In this document: positions 18,501 through 27,467 of the stretch, piece by piece
How the letters are laid out: every line of letters begins with the position of its first letter
How positions within the stretch are numbered: the first letter of the stretch is position 1
Assembly: GCF_034932185.1 (NCBI RefSeq)
Contig: NZ_JAYGHW010000007.1
Span: forward strand, 1-64,000
Direction: 5' to 3'
Source of the DNA: Spirulina sp034932185
Lineage (GTDB): Bacteria > Cyanobacteriota > Cyanobacteriia > Cyanobacteriales > Spirulinaceae
DNA: 64,000 bases
Notes under the pieces: generated by a model
Seen by the model: the letters and a program-made list of their open reading frames with translations, nothing else
Database searches by the model: none
What the model was told of the DNA's origin: nothing
Made by a program: the position numbers and the translations under genes

Positions 18501-18710
18501 ATGCTCACTACGGAAACTGAAATTTTAGCAATTTTGCGTAATCTGCCCCAGCCTGCTTTAGATGAGGCGAAAATATTTTTAGATTTTTTGGCTTGGCGGT
18601 ATCAAAATAATTTGCCTCAAGGAGCAAATTTAATTGCTAGTTTGCGGGGGAAGGCGACGAGGGATCTGAGTACCGATGAGATTTTGAGCTTAACGCGGGG
18701 TGAGGAATGA
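18501..18710 (+). CDS. VapB-type antitoxin (DUF2281-like)
   Basis: 69 residues, ATG 18501. The helix LTTETEILAILRNLPQPALDE followed by KIFLDFLAWRY matches the short cyanobacterial antitoxins found in front of PIN toxins. The C-terminus (RGKATRDLSTDEILSLTRGEE) is the typical toxin-wrapping tail. Its stop overlaps the toxin start by ATGA (18707-18710), so the two are translated together. DNA binding and autoregulation are expected from the family. Confidence 0.82.
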   Translation: MLTTETEILAILRNLPQPALDEAKIFLDFLAWRYQNNLPQGANLIASLRGKATRDLSTDEILSLTRGEE

Positions 18711-19117
18711 CGGATTTCCTCATAGATAGTAATGTAATTCTGGATGTATTGACTGAAGATCTCCATTGGTTTGACTGGTCAGCCGCACAATTGGCTGATT
18801 GTGCTGAGAGCGGAACATTGCATATCAACCCAATTATTTATGCGGAAGTTTCGATTGGGTTTAAGGATGTGACGGAGGTGGAAGCAGTATTTCGCTTTTT
18901 TCAGAGGGATGGATTACCTTATGAGGCGGCATTTTTAGCGGGTCAGGCTTTTTTAGCCTATCGTCGTAGGGGCGGGGTGAAAAGATCGCCTTTACCGGAT
19001 TTCTATATTGGTGCTCATGGGGTTGTGTGTGGGTACAATCTGCTCACTCGTGATGCTACCCGTTACCAAACCTATTTCCCTGAACTTGTCCTTATCAGTC
19101 CTAAGTCGAGTGGCTAG
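18707..19117 (+). CDS. VapC-type PIN-domain ribonuclease toxin
   Basis: 136 residues with all four acidic PIN residues: D7 (LIDSNVILD), E47 (YAEVSIGF), D98 (PLPDFYIGAHG) and D116 (LLTRDATRY). Family members cut tRNA or rRNA with Mg2+ and are held inactive by the partner antitoxin, here the overlapping upstream gene. The pair lies between two copies of the same 60-80 bp repeat. Confidence 0.9.
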   Translation: MTDFLIDSNVILDVLTEDLHWFDWSAAQLADCAESGTLHINPIIYAEVSIGFKDVTEVEAVFRFFQRDGLPYEAAFLAGQAFLAYRRRGGVKRSPLPDFYIGAHGVVCGYNLLTRDATRYQTYFPELVLISPKSSG

Positions 19118-19196
19118 TGAGGGAAAAGAAACCGGGTTTCAGGAGGGCGATGCTGGGTAAGGGGTTGGTGCAAGAAACCCGGTTTCGGGGTTGAGA
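19111..19196. repeat. Second copy of the AAACCGGGTTT repeat unit flanking VapBC
   Basis: Nearly the same as 18307-18386, in the same orientation: CTAGTG, then GAAACCGGGTTTC, a spacer with GCGATGCTGGGTAAGGGG, then GAAACCCGGTTTC. The VapC stop lies just inside its left edge. It may also act as a bidirectional terminator between the convergent VapC and glycosidase genes. Confidence 0.75.
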
Positions 19197-19207
19197 TCAG
19201 CACAACC

Positions 19208-20416
19208 CTAGGGCAAATACACCCCGATCGCATTATGTACCCGCGCTGCCCCTGCTGGCGGTCGATCCACCAATTGCCCCCCCAGGTAAAAGGAAGAAGA
19301 ACTCCCCCCATCCAAGTTGAGGGCGTGGGTCATCCCCAACCGTTGGGCTAAACCCGCCAGTTCTGGCAATGAGGGGCCGCGGCCGTCAACGCGATTATGC
19401 ACCACGGCGAGGATCACATTACCGTTAGCCGTCGTGCCGATTAGCGTCCGGGAAGCGGCCTGTTGGGCAAAGGCGGCACTGAATTTTTCCGCCTCCGCAT
19501 TGAGCACCACGCGGCCACCATCGAGCAATAGGGGGCCAGCCCCGATAATGTGGGGATAACTGGCAAAATCTCCGGGGGTGGTGGTGGTGGCAAGCGTCAG
19601 CCGCATCCCTAAGGGTAATTGTTCGCGGGAAACACTCCCGGCCCGAATCACCAACAGATAGCCATTGTCGGGAATGGGAAATTCTACTTCCCCCGCATTG
19701 CCCCCAGCATAATGCTCCTGGACTTGACCCCCTTCCACATAAATAATAATTTCGTTATTGGTGAGGGGACGGTAGGATACGCCCCAATCGGGGGTATAGC
19801 GGGCCATGCCCGCTTGGACATAGCCGCTGTTGAGGTGGGAAATAAACAACCGTTGATTGGTAGCTGTTGTGATTGTTTCTTGTAAACTAAGCCGGCCAAT
19901 TTTAAACCGGCCCTCATCATTCCAGGCGATCGCCCCCCGGTTGAGAATTGGCCCCGAAAACCAACGGCCATCCCGCCGCAATGCCCCCAAGGGTAAGCGG
20001 TTATTGCGGTTAAAAAACCCCGCATTAATCGCCGCAAAGGCCTGCCACCGCTGCCCCATCTCCACTAAGGGACTCGTTCCCTCCATCCGGTAGGGGTCAC
20101 TCCAGATTGGCCGCAATGCCACCCCCCGGTTATTGGCGGCAAACTCCAAAGAAAAAACGGGAAAGCGATCGCTCCCTAACACGACATAGCGTTTTTGCCA
20201 GCGGATCCCCGGTTGCCAGCGGGTATCCTCCGGCTCAAAGGTTTCATGATCCACCTGAGCCAGTTGAAAGGGAGCAAGGGCAGATTCTGCCATCGCTGGG
20301 CGGGGGGCTAATTCCGCCGCGATCGCCCCGAACAACCCCATTACCAAAAACGAAATGCTACCGTGAGAGATCCACCGTCGTAGCTCAAGTTTGATCCGTC
20401 GCGCTCTCTTGCCCAA
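19208..20416 (-). CDS. Secreted phosphodiester glycosidase-family (NAGPA) protein
   Basis: 402 residues from TTG 20416. The basic start followed by a hydrophobic segment and PAMAES looks like a signal peptide cleaved near residue 43. The NAGPA/DUF2233 domain is clear from AAINAGFFNRNNRLPLGA, IGAGPLLLDGG, SRTLIGTTANGNVILAVV, and the end MTHALNLDGGSSSSFYLGG. Relatives cleave GlcNAc phosphodiesters or are annotated as exopolysaccharide-linked. Periplasmic or outer location is inferred; the true substrate is unknown. Confidence 0.85.
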   Translation of the reverse strand: MGKRARRIKLELRRWISHGSISFLVMGLFGAIAAELAPRPAMAESALAPFQLAQVDHETFEPEDTRWQPGIRWQKRYVVLGSDRFPVFSLEFAANNRGVALRPIWSDPYRMEGTSPLVEMGQRWQAFAAINAGFFNRNNRLPLGALRRDGRWFSGPILNRGAIAWNDEGRFKIGRLSLQETITTATNQRLFISHLNSGYVQAGMARYTPDWGVSYRPLTNNEIIIYVEGGQVQEHYAGGNAGEVEFPIPDNGYLLVIRAGSVSREQLPLGMRLTLATTTTPGDFASYPHIIGAGPLLLDGGRVVLNAEAEKFSAAFAQQAASRTLIGTTANGNVILAVVHNRVDGRGPSLPELAGLAQRLGMTHALNLDGGSSSSFYLGGQLVDRPPAGAARVHNAIGVYLP

Positions 20417-20521
20417 TGCACAGATTTCCTATAATAATCGAAGATTTACAGCAGTAGCAGTTCACACTTCCTACGTTCGCTATTAAAGCAATCTCTATCA
20501 TTTTCGCCAATAATTCCTACT

Positions 20522-23500
20522 ATGGATCAGATCATGGAGCCAACCCCGCAACTGTCCCATCCCACCGCTGACCCCCACCATCCCTATCCCGGTCAACCTT
20601 GGCTCGTCCAAGAGCGGGATGCCTGCGGTGTGGGATTCATTGCCAACAGCAGAAACGCCGCCGAACACCATCTGATCGAACAGGCATTAATGGCCCTCGG
20701 TTGTCTAGAGCATCGCGGCGGCTGTAGTGCCGACTACGATTCTGGCGATGGCGCGGGAATCATGACCGGCATTCCCCGTGAACTTTTCCAACCCTGGTTT
20801 AATGAGCAGGGCCTCACCCTACCGGAGCCAGAAGCATTAGGCGTGGGGATGTTCTTCCTGCCGGTGGATGAGGCGATCGCCCAAGAGCGGCGGCAACTGG
20901 TGGAAACCATCGCCCGCTCCGAAGGCCTCACCGTTCTCGGTTGGCGAGTCGTCCCCACCAACCCCGATGTCTTAGGCATCCAAGCCCGCGCCAACCTCCC
21001 CCGCATTGAGCAAGTTTTAATCACCTCCCCCGACCTAACCGGGGATGCCCTCGATCGCCGCCTCTATGTCGCCCGCAGTCGCGTCGGGAAACGGTTAGCT
21101 GATGACTTTTACGCCTGTTCTTGGTCTTGCCGCACCCTCGTTTATAAAGGCATGGTGCGCTCCGAAGTGCTGGGGCGGTTCTATCTCGATCTCGTCAACC
21201 CCCTGTATAAAAGTAAATTCGCCGTCTACCATCGCCGCTTCAGCACCAACACGATGCCCAAGTGGCTCCTCGCCCAACCGATGCGCATTCTCGGCCACAA
21301 CGGCGAAATCAACACCCTGCTAGGGAATATCAACTGGATGACGGCGCGGGAAAGCAGCCTCGAATCCGCCGGGTGGAAACACGATGACCTTGCAGGATTA
21401 ACCCCCGTGGTTAACGCCGCCAATAGCGATTCCTCCAACCTCGATAGCGTCATGGAATTGCTCGTGCGCACCGGCCGCACCCCCTTTGAATCAGCGATGA
21501 TCCTCGTGCCGGAAGCCTACCGCAACCAGCCAGAACTAGAAAACTACCCCGAAATTACCGACTTTTACGACTACTACAGCAGCATCCAAGAACCCTGGGA
21601 TGGCCCGGCTCTTTTAGTGTTTAGTGATGGTAAAACCGTTGGGGCCACATTGGATCGCAACGGCCTCCGTCCCGCCCGCTACAGCATCACCAACACCGGC
21701 TATATCATCGTCGCATCCGAGGCCGGCGTGGTGGACTTTCCCCCAGAGGACATCGTAGAAAAAGGCCGCCTCGGCCCCGGTCAAATGATGGCGGTGGATC
21801 TCGAAACCCACGAAATTCTCCACAACTGGGAAATTAAGCAACGCATTGCCCAAGCCCATCCCTATGGTCAATGGATGGAAAAGCACCGCACCCCCATCCC
21901 TCCCCAAGCTTTTGCAACCGCTGCAAATCTCGATGCGATCGGCTTACTCCAACAGCAAACCGCCTTCGGCTACACCGCTGAAGATGTGGAAATGGTCATC
22001 GTTCCCATGGCGTTACAGGGGAAAGAGCCGACGTTTTGCATGGGGGATGATGTCCCGCTCGCGGTGCTTTCGGCAAAACCCCGCCTCCTTTACGACTACT
22101 TTAAACAGCGATTCGCCCAAGTCACCAACCCCCCCATTGATCCCCTGCGGGAAAGTTTGGTGATGTCTTTGAGTATGTTCTTAGGGGAACGGGGCAACCT
22201 TCTCGAAACCACGCCGAAGGATAACGTGGTGCTCACGATTAATAGCCCGGTACTCAATGAGGCGGAATTAAATCAGATCCGCGCCGCTGGGTTGAATGTG
22301 ACGGAACTGGCAACGCTGTTCCCCAGTGGAGCGGGGCCGGAGGGATTGCAGCCGGCCATTGCTGAACTGTGCCGCCAAGCCTTGGCCGCTGTCCAAGCCG
22401 GTAGTGAGATCTTAATTTTGAGCGATAGGTACGCTAACGCGGATCGCTCCCATCCTGCCCTCAACGGCGAAACCGCCTACATTCCCCCCCTCTTAGCCGT
22501 GGGAGCCGTCCATCAACATCTGATTAAAGCGGGGCTACGGCTTAAAGCCTCCCTGATCGTTGATACGGCCCAATGCTGGAGCACCCACCATTTCGCCTGT
22601 TTAATCGGCTTTGGGGCTTCGGCGGTTTGCCCCTATTTGGCCCTGGAAACGATCCGGGTCTGGTGGCAGGAAGAGAAAACTCAAAACCTGATGGAGCGGG
22701 GCAAAATTGAAACGGTGAGCCTTGACCAAGCTCAAACCCACTACCGCCAAGCGGTAGAGGCAGGGATTCTCAAAATTCTCTCCAAAATGGGGATCTCCCT
22801 GTTGGCCTCCTACCATGGGGCGCAAATTTTCGAGGCCATTGGTTTAGGAACTGAGGTGATTGATCTGGCCTTTACCGGCACAACTTCCCGTTTAGGGGGG
22901 ATGACCGTGGCGGATTTAGGCCGTGAGGCTCTGACGTTCCATGGTCTCGCTTTCCCCGCACCCCCAGGGAAGAAGTTAGAAAACTATGGGTTGGTCAACT
23001 TTAAACCCGGTGGGGAATATCACATGAATTCCCCGGAAATGACGAAGGCATTACATCAAGCGGTGCGGGGGTTTGAAACCTTGGCCCACAATGGCACGGG
23101 GGCCAGTGCTTTGATTGCGGAACGGTATGATCATTACCGCACCTATATGGAGCAGTTGAAGGGGCGGCCGGTGACAGCGTTGCGGGATTTGCTGGATTTT
23201 GAGAGCGATCGCCCCTCCATTCCCCTCGACCAAGTGGAATCCATTGAGGAAATTGTCCAACGGTTCTGTACCGGGGCCATGTCCCTCGGTTCCCTGTCGC
23301 GGGAAGCTCACGAAACCCTGGCGGTGGCGATGAACCGCATCGGGGGGAAATCCAACTGTGGGGAAGGGGGAGAAGATCCCTTGCGGTTTACGACAATTAA
23401 CGATGTGGATGAGACGGGCCATTCCGTCACGTTTGCCCATTTAAAAGGGTTGAAAAAGGGCGATCGCGCCACCTCCGCCATTAAGCAAATTGCCTCGGGC

Positions 23501-25195
23501 CGTTTCGGGGTCACGCCGGAATATTTAATGAGTGGCCAACAGTTGGAAATTAAGGTGGCCCAAGGGGCAAAACCCGGTGAAGGGGGACAATTGCCCGGTA
23601 AAAAGGTGAGCGAATATATTGCGATGTTGCGCCGCTCCAAAGCTGGTGTACCGCTCATTTCTCCCCCGCCCCACCACGATATCTATTCCATTGAAGACCT
23701 GGCCCAACTCATTTTTGACCTCCACCAAATTCACCCCACGGCTAAAGTTTCGGTGAAATTGGTGGCGGAAATTGGCATCGGCACGATCGCCGCTGGTGTG
23801 GCCAAGGCCAATGCCGATGTGATCCAAATTTCCGGCCATGATGGCGGGACGGGAGCCTCCCCCTTGAGTTCGATTAAACACGCCGGGGTTCCTTGGGAAT
23901 TGGGCTTAACGGAAGTGCATCGCAGTTTAATGGAAAACCAGTTGCGCGATCGCGTCCTGTTGCGGGCTGATGGGGGGATCAAAACCGGCTTTGATGTCCT
24001 CGTTGCGGCCTTAATGGGGGCGGAGGAATACGGCTTTGGCTCCGTAGCGATGATTGCGGAAGGTTGCATCATGGCGCGGGTCTGCCATACGAACAATTGC
24101 CCCGTAGGGGTAGCCACGCAACAGGAGCGGCTGCGGCAACGGTTCCCCGGTACGCCGGATCATGTGGTTAACTTCTTCTACTTCATCGCGGAAGAGGTGC
24201 GCCAACTCTTAGCCCGGTTGGGTTATGCCCGATTGGAAGAGGTGATTGGCCGGTCGGATTTGTTGGTGGAGCGGGCCGATGTGGTAGTGGCAAAAACCCA
24301 GAGCCTCACCACCGCCTGCTTAACGTTACCCCCTGTTAACGAGGGCCGGGATTGGCTCAACCATGGCGAAACCCACGGCAATGGCCCGGTTTTGGAGGAT
24401 CAATTGTTGGCGGATGGGGAAATTTTGGAGGCGATCGCCCACCATGGCAACATCACCAAAACCCTGAAAATCCTCAACACCGATCGCACCGTCGGCGCTC
24501 GCATTGCTGGCCACCTGGCCCAACGCTACGGCAACGATGGGTTTAAGGGGGAAATCCACCTTAACTTCAGCGGGTCAGCGGGGCAAAGTTTCGGGGCCTT
24601 TAACCTGCCGGGGATGATCCTTCACCTGCAAGGGGAAGCCAACGATTATGTGGGCAAAGGTATGAATGGCGGTGAAATCATCATCACACCGCCCCCAGAG
24701 GCCAGCTACGAAGCCGCCACCAATGCCTTAATCGGTAATACCTGCCTTTATGGGGCTACCGGCGGCACAGTCTACGCCAACGGTCGGGCCGGGGAACGGT
24801 TCGCGGTGCGCAATTCCAAAGGTGAGGCGGTGATTGAAGGAGCCGGGGATCACTGTTGCGAATACATGACCGGGGGCGTGATTGTCGTTCTCGGTTCTGT
24901 GGGGCGCAATGTGGGGGCAGGGATGACCGGCGGTTTAGCCTATTTCTTGGATGAGGCGGGGAATTTCCCGGCGCGGGTCAATCCGGAAATTATCAAAATC
25001 CAACGGGTACAAACCGCTGCTGGGGAAGCGCAACTGAAAGGGATGATTACCGCCCACGGCGATCGCACCGGCAGCCCCAAAGCCAAGGCAATCCTCGCCG
25101 ACTGGGCCACCTATCTGCCCCAATTCTGGCAAGCAGTTCCCCCTTCGGAGGCGGATACGCCGGAAGTCTGTGAGCCGGTGGCGGTGGCGGTTTAG
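20522..25195 (+). CDS. gltS: Ferredoxin-dependent glutamate synthase
   Basis: 1557 residues, ATG 20522 (a second ATG four codons in is possible). The Ntn glutaminase nucleophile is C35 in ERDACGVGF, exposed after removal of the propeptide. The opening (GFIANSRN, ALGCLEHRGGCSADYDSGDGAGI) matches the ferredoxin type rather than the NAD(P)H GltB type. The central and FMN/synthase domains follow, with GGKSNCGEGGEDP and the 3Fe-4S cysteines in CIMARVCHTNNCPVG, then the GXGXG beta-helix domain. No gltD is nearby, which fits electron supply from ferredoxin. It makes two glutamates from glutamine and 2-oxoglutarate. TATAAT at 20430-20435 is a possible -10. Confidence 0.95.
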   Translation: MDQIMEPTPQLSHPTADPHHPYPGQPWLVQERDACGVGFIANSRNAAEHHLIEQALMALGCLEHRGGCSADYDSGDGAGIMTGIPRELFQPWFNEQGLTLPEPEALGVGMFFLPVDEAIAQERRQLVETIARSEGLTVLGWRVVPTNPDVLGIQARANLPRIEQVLITSPDLTGDALDRRLYVARSRVGKRLADDFYACSWSCRTLVYKGMVRSEVLGRFYLDLVNPLYKSKFAVYHRRFSTNTMPKWLLAQPMRILGHNGEINTLLGNINWMTARESSLESAGWKHDDLAGLTPVVNAANSDSSNLDSVMELLVRTGRTPFESAMILVPEAYRNQPELENYPEITDFYDYYSSIQEPWDGPALLVFSDGKTVGATLDRNGLRPARYSITNTGYIIVASEAGVVDFPPEDIVEKGRLGPGQMMAVDLETHEILHNWEIKQRIAQAHPYGQWMEKHRTPIPPQAFATAANLDAIGLLQQQTAFGYTAEDVEMVIVPMALQGKEPTFCMGDDVPLAVLSAKPRLLYDYFKQRFAQVTNPPIDPLRESLVMSLSMFLGERGNLLETTPKDNVVLTINSPVLNEAELNQIRAAGLNVTELATLFPSGAGPEGLQPAIAELCRQALAAVQAGSEILILSDRYANADRSHPALNGETAYIPPLLAVGAVHQHLIKAGLRLKASLIVDTAQCWSTHHFACLIGFGASAVCPYLALETIRVWWQEEKTQNLMERGKIETVSLDQAQTHYRQAVEAGILKILSKMGISLLASYHGAQIFEAIGLGTEVIDLAFTGTTSRLGGMTVADLGREALTFHGLAFPAPPGKKLENYGLVNFKPGGEYHMNSPEMTKALHQAVRGFETLAHNGTGASALIAERYDHYRTYMEQLKGRPVTALRDLLDFESDRPSIPLDQVESIEEIVQRFCTGAMSLGSLSREAHETLAVAMNRIGGKSNCGEGGEDPLRFTTINDVDETGHSVTFAHLKGLKKGDRATSAIKQIASGRFGVTPEYLMSGQQLEIKVAQGAKPGEGGQLPGKKVSEYIAMLRRSKAGVPLISPPPHHDIYSIEDLAQLIFDLHQIHPTAKVSVKLVAEIGIGTIAAGVAKANADVIQISGHDGGTGASPLSSIKHAGVPWELGLTEVHRSLMENQLRDRVLLRADGGIKTGFDVLVAALMGAEEYGFGSVAMIAEGCIMARVCHTNNCPVGVATQQERLRQRFPGTPDHVVNFFYFIAEEVRQLLARLGYARLEEVIGRSDLLVERADVVVAKTQSLTTACLTLPPVNEGRDWLNHGETHGNGPVLEDQLLADGEILEAIAHHGNITKTLKILNTDRTVGARIAGHLAQRYGNDGFKGEIHLNFSGSAGQSFGAFNLPGMILHLQGEANDYVGKGMNGGEIIITPPPEASYEAATNALIGNTCLYGATGGTVYANGRAGERFAVRNSKGEAVIEGAGDHCCEYMTGGVIVVLGSVGRNVGAGMTGGLAYFLDEAGNFPARVNPEIIKIQRVQTAAGEAQLKGMITAHGDRTGSPKAKAILADWATYLPQFWQAVPPSEADTPEVCEPVAVAV

Positions 25196-25266
25196 GATGG
25201 GGGAATCGGGAACGGGGAACGAGGAATCAGGAATTGGCAGGATTCCTGAAGGGCGCAAGCGGGGGA

Positions 25267-25314
25267 GGGCGAAAAATTTTTATGCCTCCGGCAGGCTTAC
25301 GCCAACGCCCCTAC
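25267..25314 (-). repeat. Dispersed repeat B, inverted copy
   Basis: Reads GGGCGAAAAATTTTT, then GCCTCCGGCAGGCTTACGCC, and ends AACGCCCCTAC: the reverse complement of the copies at 1107 and 60938. It is followed by a second short inverted piece (GGGCGCAAGTTGCGCCC) at about 25328-25344. The rest of the 25196-25414 gap holds no gene. Confidence 0.8.
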
Positions 25315-25414
25315 CAGAGATCCCAAAGGGCGCAAGTTGCGCCCCTACTTCCTACTCCCCAATTCCCACTCCCCTTGGCCTATCCTAAAAGGCGAAACCC
25401 TCCTCCGAATTGTT

Positions 25415-26611
25415 ATGCAACAACAACCCCTACGCATTGGTATTCTCGGCGGTGGCTTTGGTGGTTTATACACGGCGCTCCGCCTTCATCAGTTGGTTTG
25501 GGAGGGTTCCCGGCCGGAAATTGTGCTGATCGACAAGAGCGATCGCTTTGTCTTTTCCCCCCTGCTTTATGAGTTAGTCACGGGGGAAATGCAGGCCTGG
25601 GAAGTGGCCCCTCCCTTTGAGGAATTGTTGGCGAATACCGGAGTGAAGTTTCTTCAAGATGAGATTACTGGGATTGATGTGGCTAACCAAACGGTTCATC
25701 TAGCCCAGCACTCGGCCTTGAAATGCGATCGCCTCGTCCTCGCCCTCGGAGGTAAAACTCGCCCCAGCGATATCCCAGGGGTCAAAGAACACGCCCTGCC
25801 GTTTCGCACCCTCACCGATGCCCATCGCCTCCAGCAACGGCTCCGCCATTTAGAACAATCTGACCGGGAGCATATCCGGGTGGTGATTGTGGGGGGCGGC
25901 TATACCGGCGTGGAATTGGGCTGTAAATTGGCCGATCGCCTCGGTAAACGGGGGCGGATTCGCCTTGTTGATCGCGGTAGCGAGATCCTCAAAGGTTCCC
26001 CCGTGTTTAACCGGGATGCAGCAAAACAGGCCCTGAGCGATCGCCAGATTTGGCTGGATTTTGACACCGAGATCGAAGCGGTTCAGGCCGAGGCCATCGC
26101 TTTACGGTATAAAGGACAGGTGGATACCATCAGTGCGGATCTCGTGTTATGGACTGTGGGGACAGCCGTGGGGGAACTGATCCAGAATTTACCCTTACCG
26201 AAAACCGCCCAAGGGCGGGTTCAGGTGGAATCAACGCTGCAAGTGCCAGAGTTTCCCACCTTTTTTGCCCTTGGTGATGCCACAGACTGCACCGATATTA
26301 CGGGGCAGGTGCTCCCCGCGACGGGTCAGGTGGCGCTCCAGCAGGCGGATTTCTGCGGTTGGAATGTATGGGCTTCTCTCAACAACCGGCCGCTGCTGCC
26401 CTTCCGCTATCAACCCTTGGGGGAAATGCTCAGTTTAGGGGTGGATGCAGCGACGCTAACGTGGTTGGGATTGCAGTTAACCGGGCCGGCGGCCTACTTG
26501 GCCCGGCGCTTGGCTTACCTCTACCGCCTCCCCACACTGCAACATCAACTTACGGTCGGGTTGAATTGGTTAACACGACCGTTACTCAATCACTTGGTGC
26601 AAGAGACTTAG
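25415..26611 (+). CDS. ndbB: NdbB-type NAD(P)H dehydrogenase (type II, phylloquinone branch)
   Basis: 398 residues from ATG 25415. Two dinucleotide-binding folds: FAD site RIGILGGGFGGLYTALRL at the N-terminus and NAD(P)H site VVIVGGGYTGVELG in the middle; FFALGDAT completes the FAD site. The whole sequence, including WEVAPPFEELL, LPFRTLTDA, FRYQPLGEMLSLG and the C-terminal LYRLPTLQHQLTVGLNWLTRP, closely resembles cyanobacterial NdbB as I recall it. NdbB is reported to reduce demethylphylloquinone before its last methylation in vitamin K1 synthesis. No transmembrane helix; peripheral attachment to thylakoids is expected. Confidence 0.85.
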   Translation: MQQQPLRIGILGGGFGGLYTALRLHQLVWEGSRPEIVLIDKSDRFVFSPLLYELVTGEMQAWEVAPPFEELLANTGVKFLQDEITGIDVANQTVHLAQHSALKCDRLVLALGGKTRPSDIPGVKEHALPFRTLTDAHRLQQRLRHLEQSDREHIRVVIVGGGYTGVELGCKLADRLGKRGRIRLVDRGSEILKGSPVFNRDAAKQALSDRQIWLDFDTEIEAVQAEAIALRYKGQVDTISADLVLWTVGTAVGELIQNLPLPKTAQGRVQVESTLQVPEFPTFFALGDATDCTDITGQVLPATGQVALQQADFCGWNVWASLNNRPLLPFRYQPLGEMLSLGVDAATLTWLGLQLTGPAAYLARRLAYLYRLPTLQHQLTVGLNWLTRPLLNHLVQET

Positions 26612-26617
26612 GGGATT

Positions 26618-27292
26618 ATGGCAAAACCAAAGGTAATTTTTCTTGATGCGGTGGGGACATTATTCGGGGTGCGGGGCAGTGTGGGCAAAACCTATAGTGC
26701 GATCGCCCGTGATTTTGGCGTTTCCACCTCAGCGGCGGCGGTCAATCAAGCCTTTTATGCAAGTTTTCAAGCCTCCCCACCCCTGGCTTTCGGTGCGATT
26801 TCCCTAATGGAATTACCAGAACGGGAATATGCCTGGTGGGAGGCGATCGCCCGTGCCACCTTTACCCAAGTCGGGGTCATTGACCAGTTTGAAGACTTTG
26901 ATGCCTTCTTTAACCGGCTCTACGGCTACTTCGCCCTCCCTGATGCCTGGATTCTCTATCCCGACGTTAAAAAAATGCTTTACCGCTGGCAGGAAATCGA
27001 AGAAATCGAACTGGGGATCATTTCCAATTTCGACACCCGGATCTATGCCATCCTCGACACCTTCGGACTGATGCAATTTTTCAAAACCATCACCCTCTCC
27101 TCAGTCATTGGCTCCGCCAAACCAGAGCCAAAAATTTTCCAAGTGGCCCTCAAAAAACACCACTGCGCCCCCAACCAAGCCCTTTACATTGGCGATAGTG
27201 TAGAAAATGATTATAAAGGAGCCAAAGCAGCAGGGATCAAGCCCTACCTACTCAAACGAGAGCCATTGGTAGAAGCCAAAGCTCCTGACTAA
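26618..27292 (+). CDS. HAD-superfamily hydrolase, REG-2-like
   Basis: 224 residues, starting 6 bp after ndbB stops, so probably co-transcribed. Motif I is VIFLDAVGTLFGVRGSVG with nucleophile D10. The second acid normally at D+2 is Val, as in the REG-2/HDHD3-like branch. Motif II Ser/Thr is in GIISNFD, motif III Lys in GSAKPEPKIF and motif IV in YIGDSVENDYKGAKAAG. The alpha-helical cap fits subclass IA. Loss of the general acid/base suggests weak phosphatase activity or another role. Substrate unknown. Confidence 0.85.
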   Translation: MAKPKVIFLDAVGTLFGVRGSVGKTYSAIARDFGVSTSAAAVNQAFYASFQASPPLAFGAISLMELPEREYAWWEAIARATFTQVGVIDQFEDFDAFFNRLYGYFALPDAWILYPDVKKMLYRWQEIEEIELGIISNFDTRIYAILDTFGLMQFFKTITLSSVIGSAKPEPKIFQVALKKHHCAPNQALYIGDSVENDYKGAKAAGIKPYLLKREPLVEAKAPD

Positions 27293-27353
27293 TATCAGAA
27301 GGAGAGAGGATAGAGAAGAGAGTAAGGTTTAGCATTCTCACTTCCTACTTTTC

Positions 27354-27437
27354 ACTTCCCACTTCCCACTTCCCACTTCCCACTTCCCACTTCCCACTTC
27401 CCACTTCCCACTTCCCACTTCCCACTTCCCACTTCCC
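27354..27437. repeat. Tandem heptamer repeat (ACTTCCC x12)
   Basis: Twelve exact head-to-tail copies of ACTTCCC, with imperfect units on both sides (CACTTCCTACTTTTC before, ACTTCCTACTTC after). Seven-base tandem arrays of this kind are known in cyanobacteria as STRR elements. The array sits 30 bp upstream of the HPt gene's start, within its leader or promoter region, so copy-number change could affect expression. Confidence 0.95.
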
Positions 27438-27467
27438 ACTTCCTACTTCACCGGGAGAACAACAGCC

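Noticed and set aside
20417..20521. NtcA site (GTA-N8-TAC) before gltS
   Set aside because: The nearest match is GTA-N8-CAC, and its spacing to the weak TATAAT is wrong.
27343..27449. CRISPR array
   Set aside because: Repeats are seven bases with no spacers: a simple tandem array.
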